64,000 nucleotides of DNA from Thermoplasmatales archaeon UBA509 (GTDB taxonomy: Archaea > Thermoplasmatota > Thermoplasmata > Thermoplasmatales > Thermoplasmataceae), in assembly GCA_002498845.1 (NCBI GenBank), contig DAJC01000027.1:1-64000 (forward strand), written 5' to 3'. Shown piece by piece: positions 8,355 through 17,866 of the stretch. Within the stretch, counting starts at the first letter, position 1. Each line of letters opens with the position of its first letter. Position numbers and translations under genes: made by a program. Below the pieces are notes generated by a model, which saw only the letters and a program-made list of their open reading frames with translations, was not told the origin of the DNA and ran no database searches.

Positions 8355-8965
8355 AGGATTACGAAACCAACCAGGACAGTCATGAAGATAAGCACTGCAA
8401 ACACTACAGCAAATGTCCTGAAATCCCATCTCATTACCTTTGCCCCATCCAGAGGGCCTATTGGAATCATGTTGAATGCCCCCAGATAGAAGTTAAGGTA
8501 ACTGATCTCCAGTATTATGCCGCCAAGTCCCCTGATCAGGATGCCCACCAGGGATAGAAGAAGAAACACAAAGCCTGCCAGCAGGTTGAATCCGGGGCCG
8601 GCAAGGGCAGTCTTTCCTATTTTCTCATTTCCGTAAACACCTGCAATATTAACTGCACCCGGGGCAGCAAGGATTATACCGAAAAACGATGTTATGAGCG
8701 CCATAAGGATTCCGATGGGCCAGAGCCTGAATTCTGCCCATCCCCCGTAATTCCTAGCCACCTGCCTGTGTGAAAGCTCATGCCCCAGAAAGGCGATTCC
8801 CACAGCTATTAAGCTTACAATTATGGTTCTAGCGGCAACCAGTGCCGGAACATGATAACCGCTGTCAGCGAAGCTGGCAATTGAGAACGCAAATCCTAAA
8901 ACAAGAAGGGCCAGCAGAATATCCTGGGTTTCTCTTTTCATGTTTCCAAAGCCGTAGTAGTTCAA
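8351..8965 (-). CDS. Site-2 protease family (M50) intramembrane metalloprotease
   Basis: 204 residues, mostly membrane helices. The zinc-binding GHELSHRQ (HExxH) lies in the N-terminal half, and NMIPIGPLDGAKV supplies the conserved NPxxxxDG-like third ligand region. M50 enzymes cleave substrates within the membrane, often for signalling or quality control; the substrate here is unknown. The frame can start with TTG at 8965, directly after the preceding gene's stop, or with ATG at 8941 (MKRETQD). The first would couple it to the helical-repeat gene. Confidence 0.85.
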   Translation of the reverse strand: MNYYGFGNMKRETQDILLALLVLGFAFSIASFADSGYHVPALVAARTIIVSLIAVGIAFLGHELSHRQVARNYGGWAEFRLWPIGILMALITSFFGIILAAPGAVNIAGVYGNEKIGKTALAGPGFNLLAGFVFLLLSLVGILIRGLGGIILEISYLNFYLGAFNMIPIGPLDGAKVMRWDFRTFAVVFAVLIFMTVLVGFVIL

Positions 8966-11900
8966 TCAGATTCCTCTTTCCTCATTCATCCTGGAAATGT
9001 ATTCCATTAGCGTAATGACATCCAGTGCCTCAGATATGCCAATCTGAAGATAAAATGCAACGTTAAGCGGTTCCTGCCTCACGTTATCCTTTATTGCCCT
9101 CTTGAGGAGCCTGAGGAGAACATCATTCTTTGTCTGTGCATGCCTGGCGATGTCCAACTGGTCATGAATGTAGATGTACAGATTCCTGGCTATTATGGGA
9201 TCTCTTCTGTCCAGATTGTTGAATATCACAGCAATTGTCATGTCATTGATGTTATCCAGCGGATAGTTCTTGACCGCCTTCTGAATTACATCACGGGAAA
9301 GAATCTCATATTTTTCCTCATTTATGTCAAAATAGTACTCTCTGCTGTCAAGGAAAGCGAAAACATCCTCAATCTTCTCAATGGGTATATCTGCTTTGTA
9401 AAATGCCTCCTTCTTGTCGAATTTTTTCTTGGCCTTGTACTCAACCTTCAGGAGCCTGCTGACATATAGCAGAGTTTCCACAAATTCTTTCCTTGAACGG
9501 AGGTCCTCCATCAGTTCTCCATGGATATCCTTTTTCAGAAGAGTCCCCTCATACCGGCTCATGATCTTTTCTGCCATGTCAAAGTCGTCGGTCTCTATAT
9601 AACTCCTGATAACGTACTGAAGGCTCTTATCATCAACATATTTTGGGTTTGTCTCATAGAATTTTTTTATTGCCTCATAGTCGCGATCCTCGTAGTACAG
9701 GCGGAGCAGAACATTCACTATGTCAAGGCAATTTGCGAATTCTTTACAGAAACGCAGGCTCCGGAGAATCAGCTCAATTGCGTCCATCCTTCTGCCGGTT
9801 CTGACCAGAATGTCAGAATACAGCCTTACAGTATCAAGGTCCCCTGGCTCATTCCTGTTCAGGTTTCTTGCAACCTCCAGTGCAAGTTTCGTATCACCGC
9901 TATCAAAGGTCTTCCTGGCAATGAGCTTGCCCAGCCACACAAAACCCTCATCGGAATATATCTTCACAATTAGGTCGCGAACGTCCCTGTTGTACCATAG
10001 TGTCTCAACTGCAGCTTTCAGGATTTCCTGGTCTTCCTGCCTTTTGAACGTAATTCTTTTCAGAAGTGCTAGGGCTTGTGGTATCTGCGAGGTCTTCTGG
10101 TAAAGCTTCAACTGAAGCAGATCGTTCTCGTTTTTAGACAGCATATCCTGTGCTTTTTCATACTGTCCTGCCTCAATGAGTGCATTCAGATAACCGGGGA
10201 TGGTCATGGGATCAACACCCATCTGAATTGCCGCGTTGCAGTGGTTCAGAGCCTGATCGTATTTTCCTATGCTGTTCAGGACACCTGCCAGAAGTATCTC
10301 TATCTCTGGAGTCCTGTTCTCCGTTTCAAGATCGCCCAGGAACTGTAAAACCTCGTCAGGTTTTCCTGCATCCTTTAGCATGGCCATGTGCAGGTCAATA
10401 TCCTGGCTATTGAACTGCCTGGTGCGGAACAGCATCAGTGATTGCTCAATGGCATTCTGAAGATTTCCACTGTTCCTCAAAACATCCCGCCTTATCCTGA
10501 AAATCCAGGGGTTATGGGAGGTTCCTGATCCTATATATGAGAGGAAATCCGAGGCCATTTCCCAGAATTTGTTTCTGTTTATGAACGAATGGAATCCTCC
10601 CAGGTCCATCAGTTCCAGAGAACCCAGCGATACGAGCTTCTCCGCATGTTCCCGTATCTTTTTTGTTTCTCCGTAAATCATTGCAAGTTCCACCGCCAGG
10701 ATTAAAAAATCACAGTTCAGAAGCTTGTCAAGAGATGCGTCCACATTCTTCCTGGAAGATGTATAATCTCCCCTCTGGAAATCAATCATTGCCATTAGGT
10801 AGAGATAGAAAGGGTCCTTCTGGTTTGAAGCAGCCCTGACCAGTTCCCTTTCAGCCCTATCCAGTTTCCCGTTTCTTATGTAAGTTTCAGATATGGGAAA
10901 GAGATATTTCGCGGAGTCTATGATCTCTTCACCTATTTTCCCCTCCATGGCCTGCTGGATCAGGTCTACTGTAGCCTTTGCAGACCTGAAAACCTGTTTA
11001 GAAAGAGCATTTAGAAGGTCCTCCGGCATTTTACGACCCGAAGAGACGTAAAACCAGGATTTTATAAACGCCAGGGCAGTGGAAGGGTACTTCTCAAGGA
11101 ACTGCCCATCTATGCTGCTGTAATCAGATGGGACCCCCCTCAGGCGATCGGCGATAATCTTCAGAGCAGCAGATTCCTCACGATGGAGTATGATGAAGCT
11201 TTCAAGTTCCTTGAGATTCTCCTCAAGCCTGACGTTGAAAAAGACTGAATCCAGGATCAGTGGATTTCCAGCATACGCAGGTATAGATGACAGGGCTTTT
11301 ATGGCTTCGTGCTGCTGATCCACATAAAAGAGAGAAGAAATGTAAAACTCCATCTTGGACTGCCTGACCTGCTGGTACCTTTCCATGAAAGAAAGAACCT
11401 GATCGTATTCTCCACGCTTGAAAAGTAAATCCACAATGTAGGTTGCATGTTCATCGGAGTTGGGGTTAATCTTTAAAATCTCAAGGGCTGTGCCGTATGC
11501 GTCATTTGTGTTGTTAAGTTTTATCAGAGTCCTGAATTTCATGTTCAGAAGATCCATGTTACCCGGGTTCGTAATCAGGCCTTCAGCTATATCCTTAAGA
11601 GCCTCACCAAACATTGATTTCTGTATTTCAGCATCAATTTTCCTTGAAAGAAAGAATGGATCAGAAAATACTGCGGAATGTGTTTTTGACAGTTCCAGGA
11701 ATTCATCCATGAGTCCCTGGGAATAAGCAATTTCAAGTGCAGTTCGCGCCAGTTCCGGGCTGTCATCATTGCGTTTCAGGATATCCTTGATTATTTCATA
11801 GGCTTCCACTTTCTCTCCTGATGAAAGAAGAATCTTCACCTTCTGTCGAAGAAGCTGATCATTGGATTTCCGGAAATTGAGAGCATTGTTGATAACATCA

Positions 11901-12664
11901 AGCGCAGTCTTCCAGTTGCCCAAAAGTAACAGGGAATCCGTTACCACAATTATGTCATCTACGTCCTTGAGATCGCTGAAATCGAACTCCTCCAGGAAAC
12001 TTGTTCTATCGCCTCCCCCAGTTCCAATTAACTTCAATCCCAGTATGCGAAGCCAGGTTTCTTTCCCCAAATGATCAGAGATAATTCTCAGTGCCTCCAG
12101 TGCTTTTGGATCATTCGTGGACCCTGCATACTCAAGCACTATGGATTTTGCCTCAGTGGGGTCAACCAGTTTCCAATCAATTGACTCAAGGAAACCGTTA
12201 CGCAATATGCCGGATCTGCTGTAAACATGGGCCAGCAACACTTGATTCTGAACCCCGGTTTCTGCAATCTTCTCAAGAATTGACAGTTCACTTTCAGGAA
12301 TGGACTGTGGTGAAAATGCATTGATGATGCGCTCGGTGTCGCCGGGGGAACCACCATCAAAAATGGATGAGCACTTTTCCACCAGGGGCAGAAGCAGCTC
12401 TTTATTTTCCGCGATCTTCTGAATGTTAAGGATAAGAATTATTGAATCAGCAGTGGCTGACTTGCAAGTTTCTTCCAGATAATGCTGGATTGATTCCAGA
12501 AGGCTGCTGGTGATCTCCATGCCTGAGCTTCCTTCTGCAGTAAGGTAGGGTGTCACTATCTTCAGTAACTCCGCCGGAGATGTGTTCGCAGTACCGGCAT
12601 CCAGGAAAGCCTGCTCAAGCAGTTTCACCATCTTTCTCTGTGAAACTCCATCTGCCATTTTCAC
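8966..12664 (-). CDS. Large TPR-like helical-repeat protein (1232 residues)
   Basis: A long, soluble-looking protein made almost wholly of alpha-helical repeats. Stretches such as LARTALEIAYSQGLMDEFLELS, GEYDQVLSFMERY and IGKYDQALNHCNAAIQMG are TPR-like (A/G-Y/F-A pattern). No signal peptide, membrane segment, Walker motif or enzyme domain was seen. It probably acts as a scaffold. The GTG at 12664 or ATG at 12658 is the start. It lies on the archaellum strand, 366 bases beyond arlJ, and directly precedes the M50 protease. A link to the archaellum is only positional. Confidence 0.8.
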   Translation of the reverse strand: MKMADGVSQRKMVKLLEQAFLDAGTANTSPAELLKIVTPYLTAEGSSGMEITSSLLESIQHYLEETCKSATADSIILILNIQKIAENKELLLPLVEKCSSIFDGGSPGDTERIINAFSPQSIPESELSILEKIAETGVQNQVLLAHVYSRSGILRNGFLESIDWKLVDPTEAKSIVLEYAGSTNDPKALEALRIISDHLGKETWLRILGLKLIGTGGGDRTSFLEEFDFSDLKDVDDIIVVTDSLLLLGNWKTALDVINNALNFRKSNDQLLRQKVKILLSSGEKVEAYEIIKDILKRNDDSPELARTALEIAYSQGLMDEFLELSKTHSAVFSDPFFLSRKIDAEIQKSMFGEALKDIAEGLITNPGNMDLLNMKFRTLIKLNNTNDAYGTALEILKINPNSDEHATYIVDLLFKRGEYDQVLSFMERYQQVRQSKMEFYISSLFYVDQQHEAIKALSSIPAYAGNPLILDSVFFNVRLEENLKELESFIILHREESAALKIIADRLRGVPSDYSSIDGQFLEKYPSTALAFIKSWFYVSSGRKMPEDLLNALSKQVFRSAKATVDLIQQAMEGKIGEEIIDSAKYLFPISETYIRNGKLDRAERELVRAASNQKDPFYLYLMAMIDFQRGDYTSSRKNVDASLDKLLNCDFLILAVELAMIYGETKKIREHAEKLVSLGSLELMDLGGFHSFINRNKFWEMASDFLSYIGSGTSHNPWIFRIRRDVLRNSGNLQNAIEQSLMLFRTRQFNSQDIDLHMAMLKDAGKPDEVLQFLGDLETENRTPEIEILLAGVLNSIGKYDQALNHCNAAIQMGVDPMTIPGYLNALIEAGQYEKAQDMLSKNENDLLQLKLYQKTSQIPQALALLKRITFKRQEDQEILKAAVETLWYNRDVRDLIVKIYSDEGFVWLGKLIARKTFDSGDTKLALEVARNLNRNEPGDLDTVRLYSDILVRTGRRMDAIELILRSLRFCKEFANCLDIVNVLLRLYYEDRDYEAIKKFYETNPKYVDDKSLQYVIRSYIETDDFDMAEKIMSRYEGTLLKKDIHGELMEDLRSRKEFVETLLYVSRLLKVEYKAKKKFDKKEAFYKADIPIEKIEDVFAFLDSREYYFDINEEKYEILSRDVIQKAVKNYPLDNINDMTIAVIFNNLDRRDPIIARNLYIYIHDQLDIARHAQTKNDVLLRLLKRAIKDNVRQEPLNVAFYLQIGISEALDVITLMEYISRMNEERGI

Positions 12665-13030
12665 ACTACATTCATAATTCTATATTATTATTGTTGTCAT
12701 TTCCAGTTTTTCACAGCTTAAAACGGTGGATTTAGCATTTGCCAGTGAGGAGTCTCCTTTCACAAGACAGGGGAAGAAGACGTGCGACAAATTATCGTCT
12801 TCTCAGGAATATAGGGGGTCTGCAGGCAGACAGGGCTGAAACGGTAGGTTGACTTATTGCTTTGTGCGTGCCTGCATTCGTAAAGTCAGATGACCCAGCA
12901 TGAAGGACATGGCACCTTCTGGCCCATGAAAATTCAGGCTTATGGAGATTCCTCAATAAACATCTGAAGCTGGCAGTTACTGCGAAAGCCGGGAAGGAGG
13001 GCCACGACTGCATGCCTTTTAACACTTAGC
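12665..13030. other. 366-base gap between helical-repeat gene and arlJ; structured, no convincing gene
   Basis: No supported protein gene. Two stem-loops lie close together: AGAAGACG...CGTCTTCT (about 12775-12802; 8-bp stem, 13-base loop) and GTCTG-CAGG-CAGAC (about 12818-12831). A 77-codon frame at 12792-13025 on the minus strand has an unlikely composition rich in Cys, Arg and Ser. The stretch could hold the arl operon terminator, the promoter of the helical-repeat gene, or a small RNA. Confidence 0.5.
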
Positions 13031-14695
13031 TCAAATGGCCCCTCCAAGCATAATGGAAGTCAGGTAAAGTGTTCCATACATCACAAGTGAGATTATCCAG
13101 GTCATTATGACAAAGTGATGGAGACCATGAATAACTCTACCACCATCTGCAAATTTAAGTGCTGTCCCGGCTATGAATGAATGCAACATGAGTATGAGCA
13201 CAAGGAATACCTCTATCATCAGTATTGATGAGGCAGGCTGTGAAACAAATATTCCAAATGAATTCAGCGAGGATATATTGAATGTGGAAAACACCCTGTT
13301 GATTATTTCAAGTACACCGAAAGATATTGCAAGAGAGAAAGCCAGGCCGCCCGTGATGCCATATAATGCACCTATGTAACTGCTCACTGAGGCATGTCTC
13401 CTCTTTCTAAGCCTTATGACTCTGTCGAAATTGTCGGCAACCACTGCACCAGCTTTGGCAGCATCTGCACCAAGGTCAATTGATTCAACAAAGCTTTCCG
13501 AAAAAACCTCTATGAGATGTGATCCCGTATCCGCACTGAAATATTTCCATGCCCTTAGGCTGTCGATCCTGTAGGCAAGACGCCGGTAGAGGTTCCGTAT
13601 GTCCTGCGTCAGAGTCCCGAAGTCGTGAAGCACAATGGACTTCAAGGCATCTATAACCATGTTTCCGCGAGCAGATGCAGATCCAGAAAGGGATCTGATG
13701 AAACTCCCGAACATTTCATCCTTCTTCAGGACTATTTTCTCAGCCTTTGAACCTATGTATCCCGGGAAGAAGAACGGCGTTATTATTATTGCAACAGCAA
13801 TGTAGAAGGGCATGGCGAAAAATAACCTTGTTCCCAGAAGTACTGCTAATAATGCCACAGAGGATACTGAAGCGTAAATAAAGACTCTCCTGATCTTCAA
13901 CTGAAGAGGAGTTTTTATCCCGGTGTCATGCCAGATTGGGTCGTTTGGCAGAACCATCTTTATTCCATAAACCAGCATGGATTCACCAAGTATTATTGTA
14001 ATGAGGCTCAGGGAAAGCACCGAAAGTATGTTGATTTTGATGAGCACAGGCATAATCATGATAAAGGTGATCATGAATGCAAATGCCAGAAGGAGTGAGA
14101 TGTACATATCCTTGTAAAGGTCGAAGGTGTAAAGTGAAGATATGTATGTGGTTTCAAAGTTATTCATCACCGTCTCCGATTCATTCTTGACGAAATCTTC
14201 AAAGTCCTGACCGCTGTTTATGGCATGGCCAAATCTTGCCAGGAAATCTTCAAATACCTCACTGGGTACCTTGGTGGAAACAAGCATGGCAGCTTCGGAC
14301 AGGCCTCTTTTCCAGTTCTTGACAAGATTCACGAGCCTTGCGATTTCAAACCGTATTCTTCCAAGCTTTTCCTTCCTGGAAATAATCTCAAGCAGGTCTA
14401 TACGGTTGGCTGAACTCACTGCAAGAGTGGCGAACGCCGTCATGAAGTACGGTATGTTTGAATTTATATCTGCCTTGGCGGAATCCCGTTGAATTATTGG
14501 GCGCAGTATGGTGAAGAACATAAGGCTGGCACCTACTGCTGCAAATATCATGAAGTATATGCTGACAAATATGTTGTAAAGCATGAATCCTGCGGCAGTA
14601 ACCAGCGTTCCGGCAACGATAACTGCAGTATCGCTCTTCTTGAACTCGATCCCTGCAAGAAGCTTAGAATTTTTAAACGTAACCATTTTCATCAC
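13031..14695 (-). CDS. arlJ: Archaellum assembly membrane protein ArlJ (FlaJ)
   Basis: 554 residues of the T2SSF/TadC family with N-terminal, central and C-terminal groups of membrane helices separated by two helical cytoplasmic domains, the expected ArlJ layout. It forms the membrane platform that ArlI acts on. It is the last gene of the arl operon and its start overlaps the arlI stop by 4 bases, the usual arlH-I-J order. Confidence 0.95.
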   Translation of the reverse strand: MMKMVTFKNSKLLAGIEFKKSDTAVIVAGTLVTAAGFMLYNIFVSIYFMIFAAVGASLMFFTILRPIIQRDSAKADINSNIPYFMTAFATLAVSSANRIDLLEIISRKEKLGRIRFEIARLVNLVKNWKRGLSEAAMLVSTKVPSEVFEDFLARFGHAINSGQDFEDFVKNESETVMNNFETTYISSLYTFDLYKDMYISLLLAFAFMITFIMIMPVLIKINILSVLSLSLITIILGESMLVYGIKMVLPNDPIWHDTGIKTPLQLKIRRVFIYASVSSVALLAVLLGTRLFFAMPFYIAVAIIITPFFFPGYIGSKAEKIVLKKDEMFGSFIRSLSGSASARGNMVIDALKSIVLHDFGTLTQDIRNLYRRLAYRIDSLRAWKYFSADTGSHLIEVFSESFVESIDLGADAAKAGAVVADNFDRVIRLRKRRHASVSSYIGALYGITGGLAFSLAISFGVLEIINRVFSTFNISSLNSFGIFVSQPASSILMIEVFLVLILMLHSFIAGTALKFADGGRVIHGLHHFVIMTWIISLVMYGTLYLTSIMLGGAI

Positions 14696-16311
14696 CCGTA
14701 CATTGGAATCGCATTGGGCCCCTTGAGGTAGAAGGTCTTGATGAGATCAAACACCTTGTAGTACGATGTTATGTTGTTCCTAAGCATGTATTCTATAATT
14801 TTTGCCCTTTTGAAAAGCTCGTCATAGATCACTTTTGGGTCAGCCATTCCGGCGGTTGCAGCAATTCTCTTCTCAAGTATGTAGCTGTTGTTGAGCCCTC
14901 TGAATACGTGCTGGTCCGTTGTTGCGTCCCACTGGAACACCTGCTTGGTGGATACACCACCCAGCTCCTCATAATAACCTTCGATTTCGTTTATGCTGGT
15001 TGTTCTTCTCAGGAATTTTCCATTTACGTAGACTGCCTGCTGTATCAGGGCAATATTCAGGTTATCCATGAAGGTTACCGGTATGTTGATTGGAGTTCCC
15101 GTGAACCTCTGTATCATCTTTCTCACTGACGCAGCATGGAACGTGGATATGACTGGATGTCCCGTCTGCATGGCCTGGAAGGCCATGGATCCTTCAGCAC
15201 CTCTTATTTCACCTACAATTATGTAATTTGGCCTGGACCTGAGTGCGGTTTTCAGAAGATCGAAGAGGGTAACACGGCTGTCCTCAGCGCCCCTCTCCCT
15301 GGTGACAAGCTGCTGCCAGGCATCCTGTGGTGCCCTTATTTCAGGAGTATCCTCTGCACTGAATATCTTGGAATCAGGCCTTATGAAAGGTATCATGGCA
15401 TTCACGACTGTGGTTTTGCCGCTGGCAGTCTCCCCGCATACGAAGACGCTCTGTCCATATTCCAGTGCCAACCAGAGATAAGCTGCTTCCTCTGCAGACA
15501 TGGTGTTGTATTTCACAAGCTGTACAATACTGATTGGGATATCTGCAAACTTTCTTATTGTGAAGCTCGGCCCTCTGGCAGATACATCACTGCTGTAAAC
15601 TATGGAGAGCCTGGAACCGTCCGGGAGAGTTGCATCAACTATGGGCACCTTGTCGGAAACGGGTCTTCCTACCCTTTCGCTGAGCCTCTTGCTGTATATG
15701 GCCAGGCGGTCATTGTCGCCGAATGTTATCCTTGCCTTGATGGATCCGAATATCTTGTGCACTATGAATATGTCATTGGCCCCGATTCCACTGATATCTT
15801 CAATGTGTGTATCTCTGATGAGAGGCTCCAGGGGACCAAGGCCAACCACATCCTTCTTTATGTTATAAAGGAGCTTTTCCTTAAGCTCAGGCCTGACTGT
15901 GGCACTCATCCCCTTAACTTTGTTGGCACTTCCCACGCTGGTAATCCTGTTGTATATGTCCTCAAGGTTTTTTTCCAGAATCTCCTCGGATTCAGGTGGA
16001 GGATAATTTGCAGCGAAGTTCAGTATGATCATCAAGACATCGTCCATGAACTGCTGCTCTTCAATGGTTAAATCCGGCTCTATTGGCTTGTATATCCTTG
16101 CCCCGTTATCCATGTAAACATGAATGAAAATAGGGTCTCCCACAGGGTATATTATGTCCAGCGCCGTCACATCTCTCAGGGAATTGTCCGGTACAGGGAC
16201 AAATGTTGGAGTCCTCTGGGCACTTATCCTGTAATTGTTCAGGTATTCGGCAAGATGCGGATTCCTTTCCACGGCAGTCTGAAGATTGTCTGATGTCACA
16301 TATTCTACCAT
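14692..16311 (-). CDS. arlI: Archaellum motor/assembly ATPase ArlI (FlaI)
   Basis: 539 residues of the type II/IV secretion ATPase family. Walker A CGETASGKTTVV is at about residues 290-301 and the Walker B-type YIIVGEIRGAEG follows, with His-box ISTFHAAS. ArlI is a hexameric ATPase that powers archaellin assembly and rotation with ArlJ and ArlH. It is 9 bases after arlH and overlaps arlJ. Confidence 0.96.
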   Translation of the reverse strand: MVEYVTSDNLQTAVERNPHLAEYLNNYRISAQRTPTFVPVPDNSLRDVTALDIIYPVGDPIFIHVYMDNGARIYKPIEPDLTIEEQQFMDDVLMIILNFAANYPPPESEEILEKNLEDIYNRITSVGSANKVKGMSATVRPELKEKLLYNIKKDVVGLGPLEPLIRDTHIEDISGIGANDIFIVHKIFGSIKARITFGDNDRLAIYSKRLSERVGRPVSDKVPIVDATLPDGSRLSIVYSSDVSARGPSFTIRKFADIPISIVQLVKYNTMSAEEAAYLWLALEYGQSVFVCGETASGKTTVVNAMIPFIRPDSKIFSAEDTPEIRAPQDAWQQLVTRERGAEDSRVTLFDLLKTALRSRPNYIIVGEIRGAEGSMAFQAMQTGHPVISTFHAASVRKMIQRFTGTPINIPVTFMDNLNIALIQQAVYVNGKFLRRTTSINEIEGYYEELGGVSTKQVFQWDATTDQHVFRGLNNSYILEKRIAATAGMADPKVIYDELFKRAKIIEYMLRNNITSYYKVFDLIKTFYLKGPNAIPMYG

Positions 16312-16320
16312 TTATTCACC

Positions 16321-16992
16321 TCACGATACACTGGATATTTCAACTATCAATCCCCTCCCTGGTTCTATCCTGAATGGTATAGCCTGCTGAAAGGATTTAA
16401 GGGCCATGGGGAATTTCATAAGGTCGATCACATGTTTCCTCTCGCCGGCCAGATCCCTTGAGTGAAGGCTGATCACGGTTGTGGACAGTTCCCTTATCTT
16501 TACCAGGCTTGCCGGATCAATATCGGACGGATTTATTGTCACTATGACTATGCGGCCCTCGGAAAACTTCCTGAGGTGTGTGAAATACTCAATTATATTG
16601 AAATCCTTGAACATCCCTGATTGCAGAGAATCGATTATGAGAACCTGCTTTGCCTTGAGTTCATCGAGGCTGAGTAGTTCTTCCAGCTTAGCCCTCCGTC
16701 CCCTGCGTAAGAGGAAGACCGATGTTATGAAGGATATCTGGTCAGCCAGTATCTCATTGAACATGGGGTATCCAAGAGATTCAGCTTCCGAGATGAACTC
16801 CCTTATGGGGAACTGGGAGGATATGTAAGCTATGGAGGCGTTGTGCTTCAGCATGCCGTAGGCCAGTCTGAGACACAGAAGTGTCTTGCCTTCCCCGCTG
16901 CCACCCTCTATGGTAATTATCTGGCCCACGTAAAGGCCTCCACCCATCCTTCTGTCCAGTTCATCCCCCGGAAGCGTAAAGTTGAGATACAT
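16321..16992 (-). CDS. arlH: Archaellum accessory RecA-like protein ArlH (FlaH)
   Basis: 223 residues of RecA/KaiC-like fold. Walker A GGSGEGKT is at residues 30-37 and a Walker B-like VLIIDSL follows. The final Glu/Lys-type catalytic features of active KaiC cannot be judged by eye; ArlH family members bind ATP and regulate ArlI. It lies 2 bases after arlG. Confidence 0.94.
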   Translation of the reverse strand: MYLNFTLPGDELDRRMGGGLYVGQIITIEGGSGEGKTLLCLRLAYGMLKHNASIAYISSQFPIREFISEAESLGYPMFNEILADQISFITSVFLLRRGRRAKLEELLSLDELKAKQVLIIDSLQSGMFKDFNIIEYFTHLRKFSEGRIVIVTINPSDIDPASLVKIRELSTTVISLHSRDLAGERKHVIDLMKFPMALKSFQQAIPFRIEPGRGLIVEISSVS

Positions 16993-16994
16993 GA

Positions 16995-17447
16995 TTAAAC
17001 CTGAATCTGAAATTCGAAATTCTTTGTAACACCGTTGTTCAATATTACGGTAAGCTGGTTGTAGCCGGCTGATATTGTGGTATTAACCACTATTTCGCCC
17101 ACCTGGGCAGGCATTAACTCTCCATTACCACCAGGTGTTGTGAAGGTCACTGTATTACCTGTAAGCATGGTGCCATTTATCAGCACGGACACAGACCCGT
17201 TGGTAAAGAAGAAACCCGCCTCACCCGTATTCTTGACGTAGAAAACATATCCGTCATGGTAAGGGATCTGGCTCGGATTGTTGATTATTTCAAAGTCCGT
17301 CTGTATGGTGCTGGAAGTGCCCTTGGCTGAATCCTGCATGCTGAGGGCAAGATGTGAGGTCTGACCGCCGAGTACCCCCACCACAGCCACGCTGAGTATC
17401 AGCGTTGCTATGAAGAATATCATTTCCGATGTTCCCATTGATGCCAT
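16995..17447 (-). CDS. arlG: Archaellum stator protein ArlG (FlaG)
   Basis: 150 residues: an N-terminal membrane anchor (EMIFFIATLILSVAVVGVLG) and a beta-rich extracytoplasmic domain, as in ArlG. ArlG and ArlF form the stator that anchors the motor to the S-layer. Several N-x-S/T sequons are present. The start overlaps the arlF stop by 1 base. Confidence 0.9.
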   Translation of the reverse strand: MASMGTSEMIFFIATLILSVAVVGVLGGQTSHLALSMQDSAKGTSSTIQTDFEIINNPSQIPYHDGYVFYVKNTGEAGFFFTNGSVSVLINGTMLTGNTVTFTTPGGNGELMPAQVGEIVVNTTISAGYNQLTVILNNGVTKNFEFQIQV

Positions 17448-17866
17448 TAAACTTTTACCTCCAGATATTTTTCATAACCTGTGTTGAACACGATCTCCAC
17501 ACTGTATTCCCCGGCACTCTGGCGGAAGGTTATGTTCCCGCTGGCCAGTGGAAACAGGTATTGCCCTGAATATGTGAAATTGGCCACAGTTCCGTTTATA
17601 AGTAGATTTGATAATCCCATATTCAACCCTACTGAGCCAGTATTTGTCAGATTCACCGTTACATTATACGAAGTACCGGATGGCCTGACATAGTAACCAG
17701 TCACATTGACCCTTGAATTTTCAAGGTCGTAACTGTGAGTATTGAAACCTTGCTGAGCACTGTTAAGCTCAGTGTCGGCATGAACGTAATCAGAATAAAT
17801 TACACCAAAAAAAATGAGGGAAGAGCTTAGCAGAACTGCCACAGCTACAACGTAACTAAATCCCAT
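17447..17866 (-). CDS. arlF: Archaellum stator protein ArlF (FlaF)
   Basis: 139 residues: an N-terminal hydrophobic helix (YVVAVAVLLSSSLIFFGV) and an extracytoplasmic beta-sandwich with the ArlF pattern of conserved NxTNTGS repeats. Five or more N-glycosylation sequons are visible. It binds S-layer protein in characterised relatives. The start overlaps the arlD/E gene by 11 bases. Confidence 0.9.
   Translation of the reverse strand: MGFSYVVAVAVLLSSSLIFFGVIYSDYVHADTELNSAQQGFNTHSYDLENSRVNVTGYYVRPSGTSYNVTVNLTNTGSVGLNMGLSNLLINGTVANFTYSGQYLFPLASGNITFRQSAGEYSVEIVFNTGYEKYLEVKV

Noticed and set aside
12792-13025. 77-codon minus-strand frame in the gap before arlJ
   Set aside because: Rich in Cys, Arg, Ser and Trp, no homology recognised and overlapping the hairpins; likely non-coding.
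15136-16071. 311-codon open frame on the plus strand inside arlI
   Set aside because: It is antisense to the well-supported arlI gene, has no family resemblance and a Cys/His/Tyr-rich composition typical of shadow frames.
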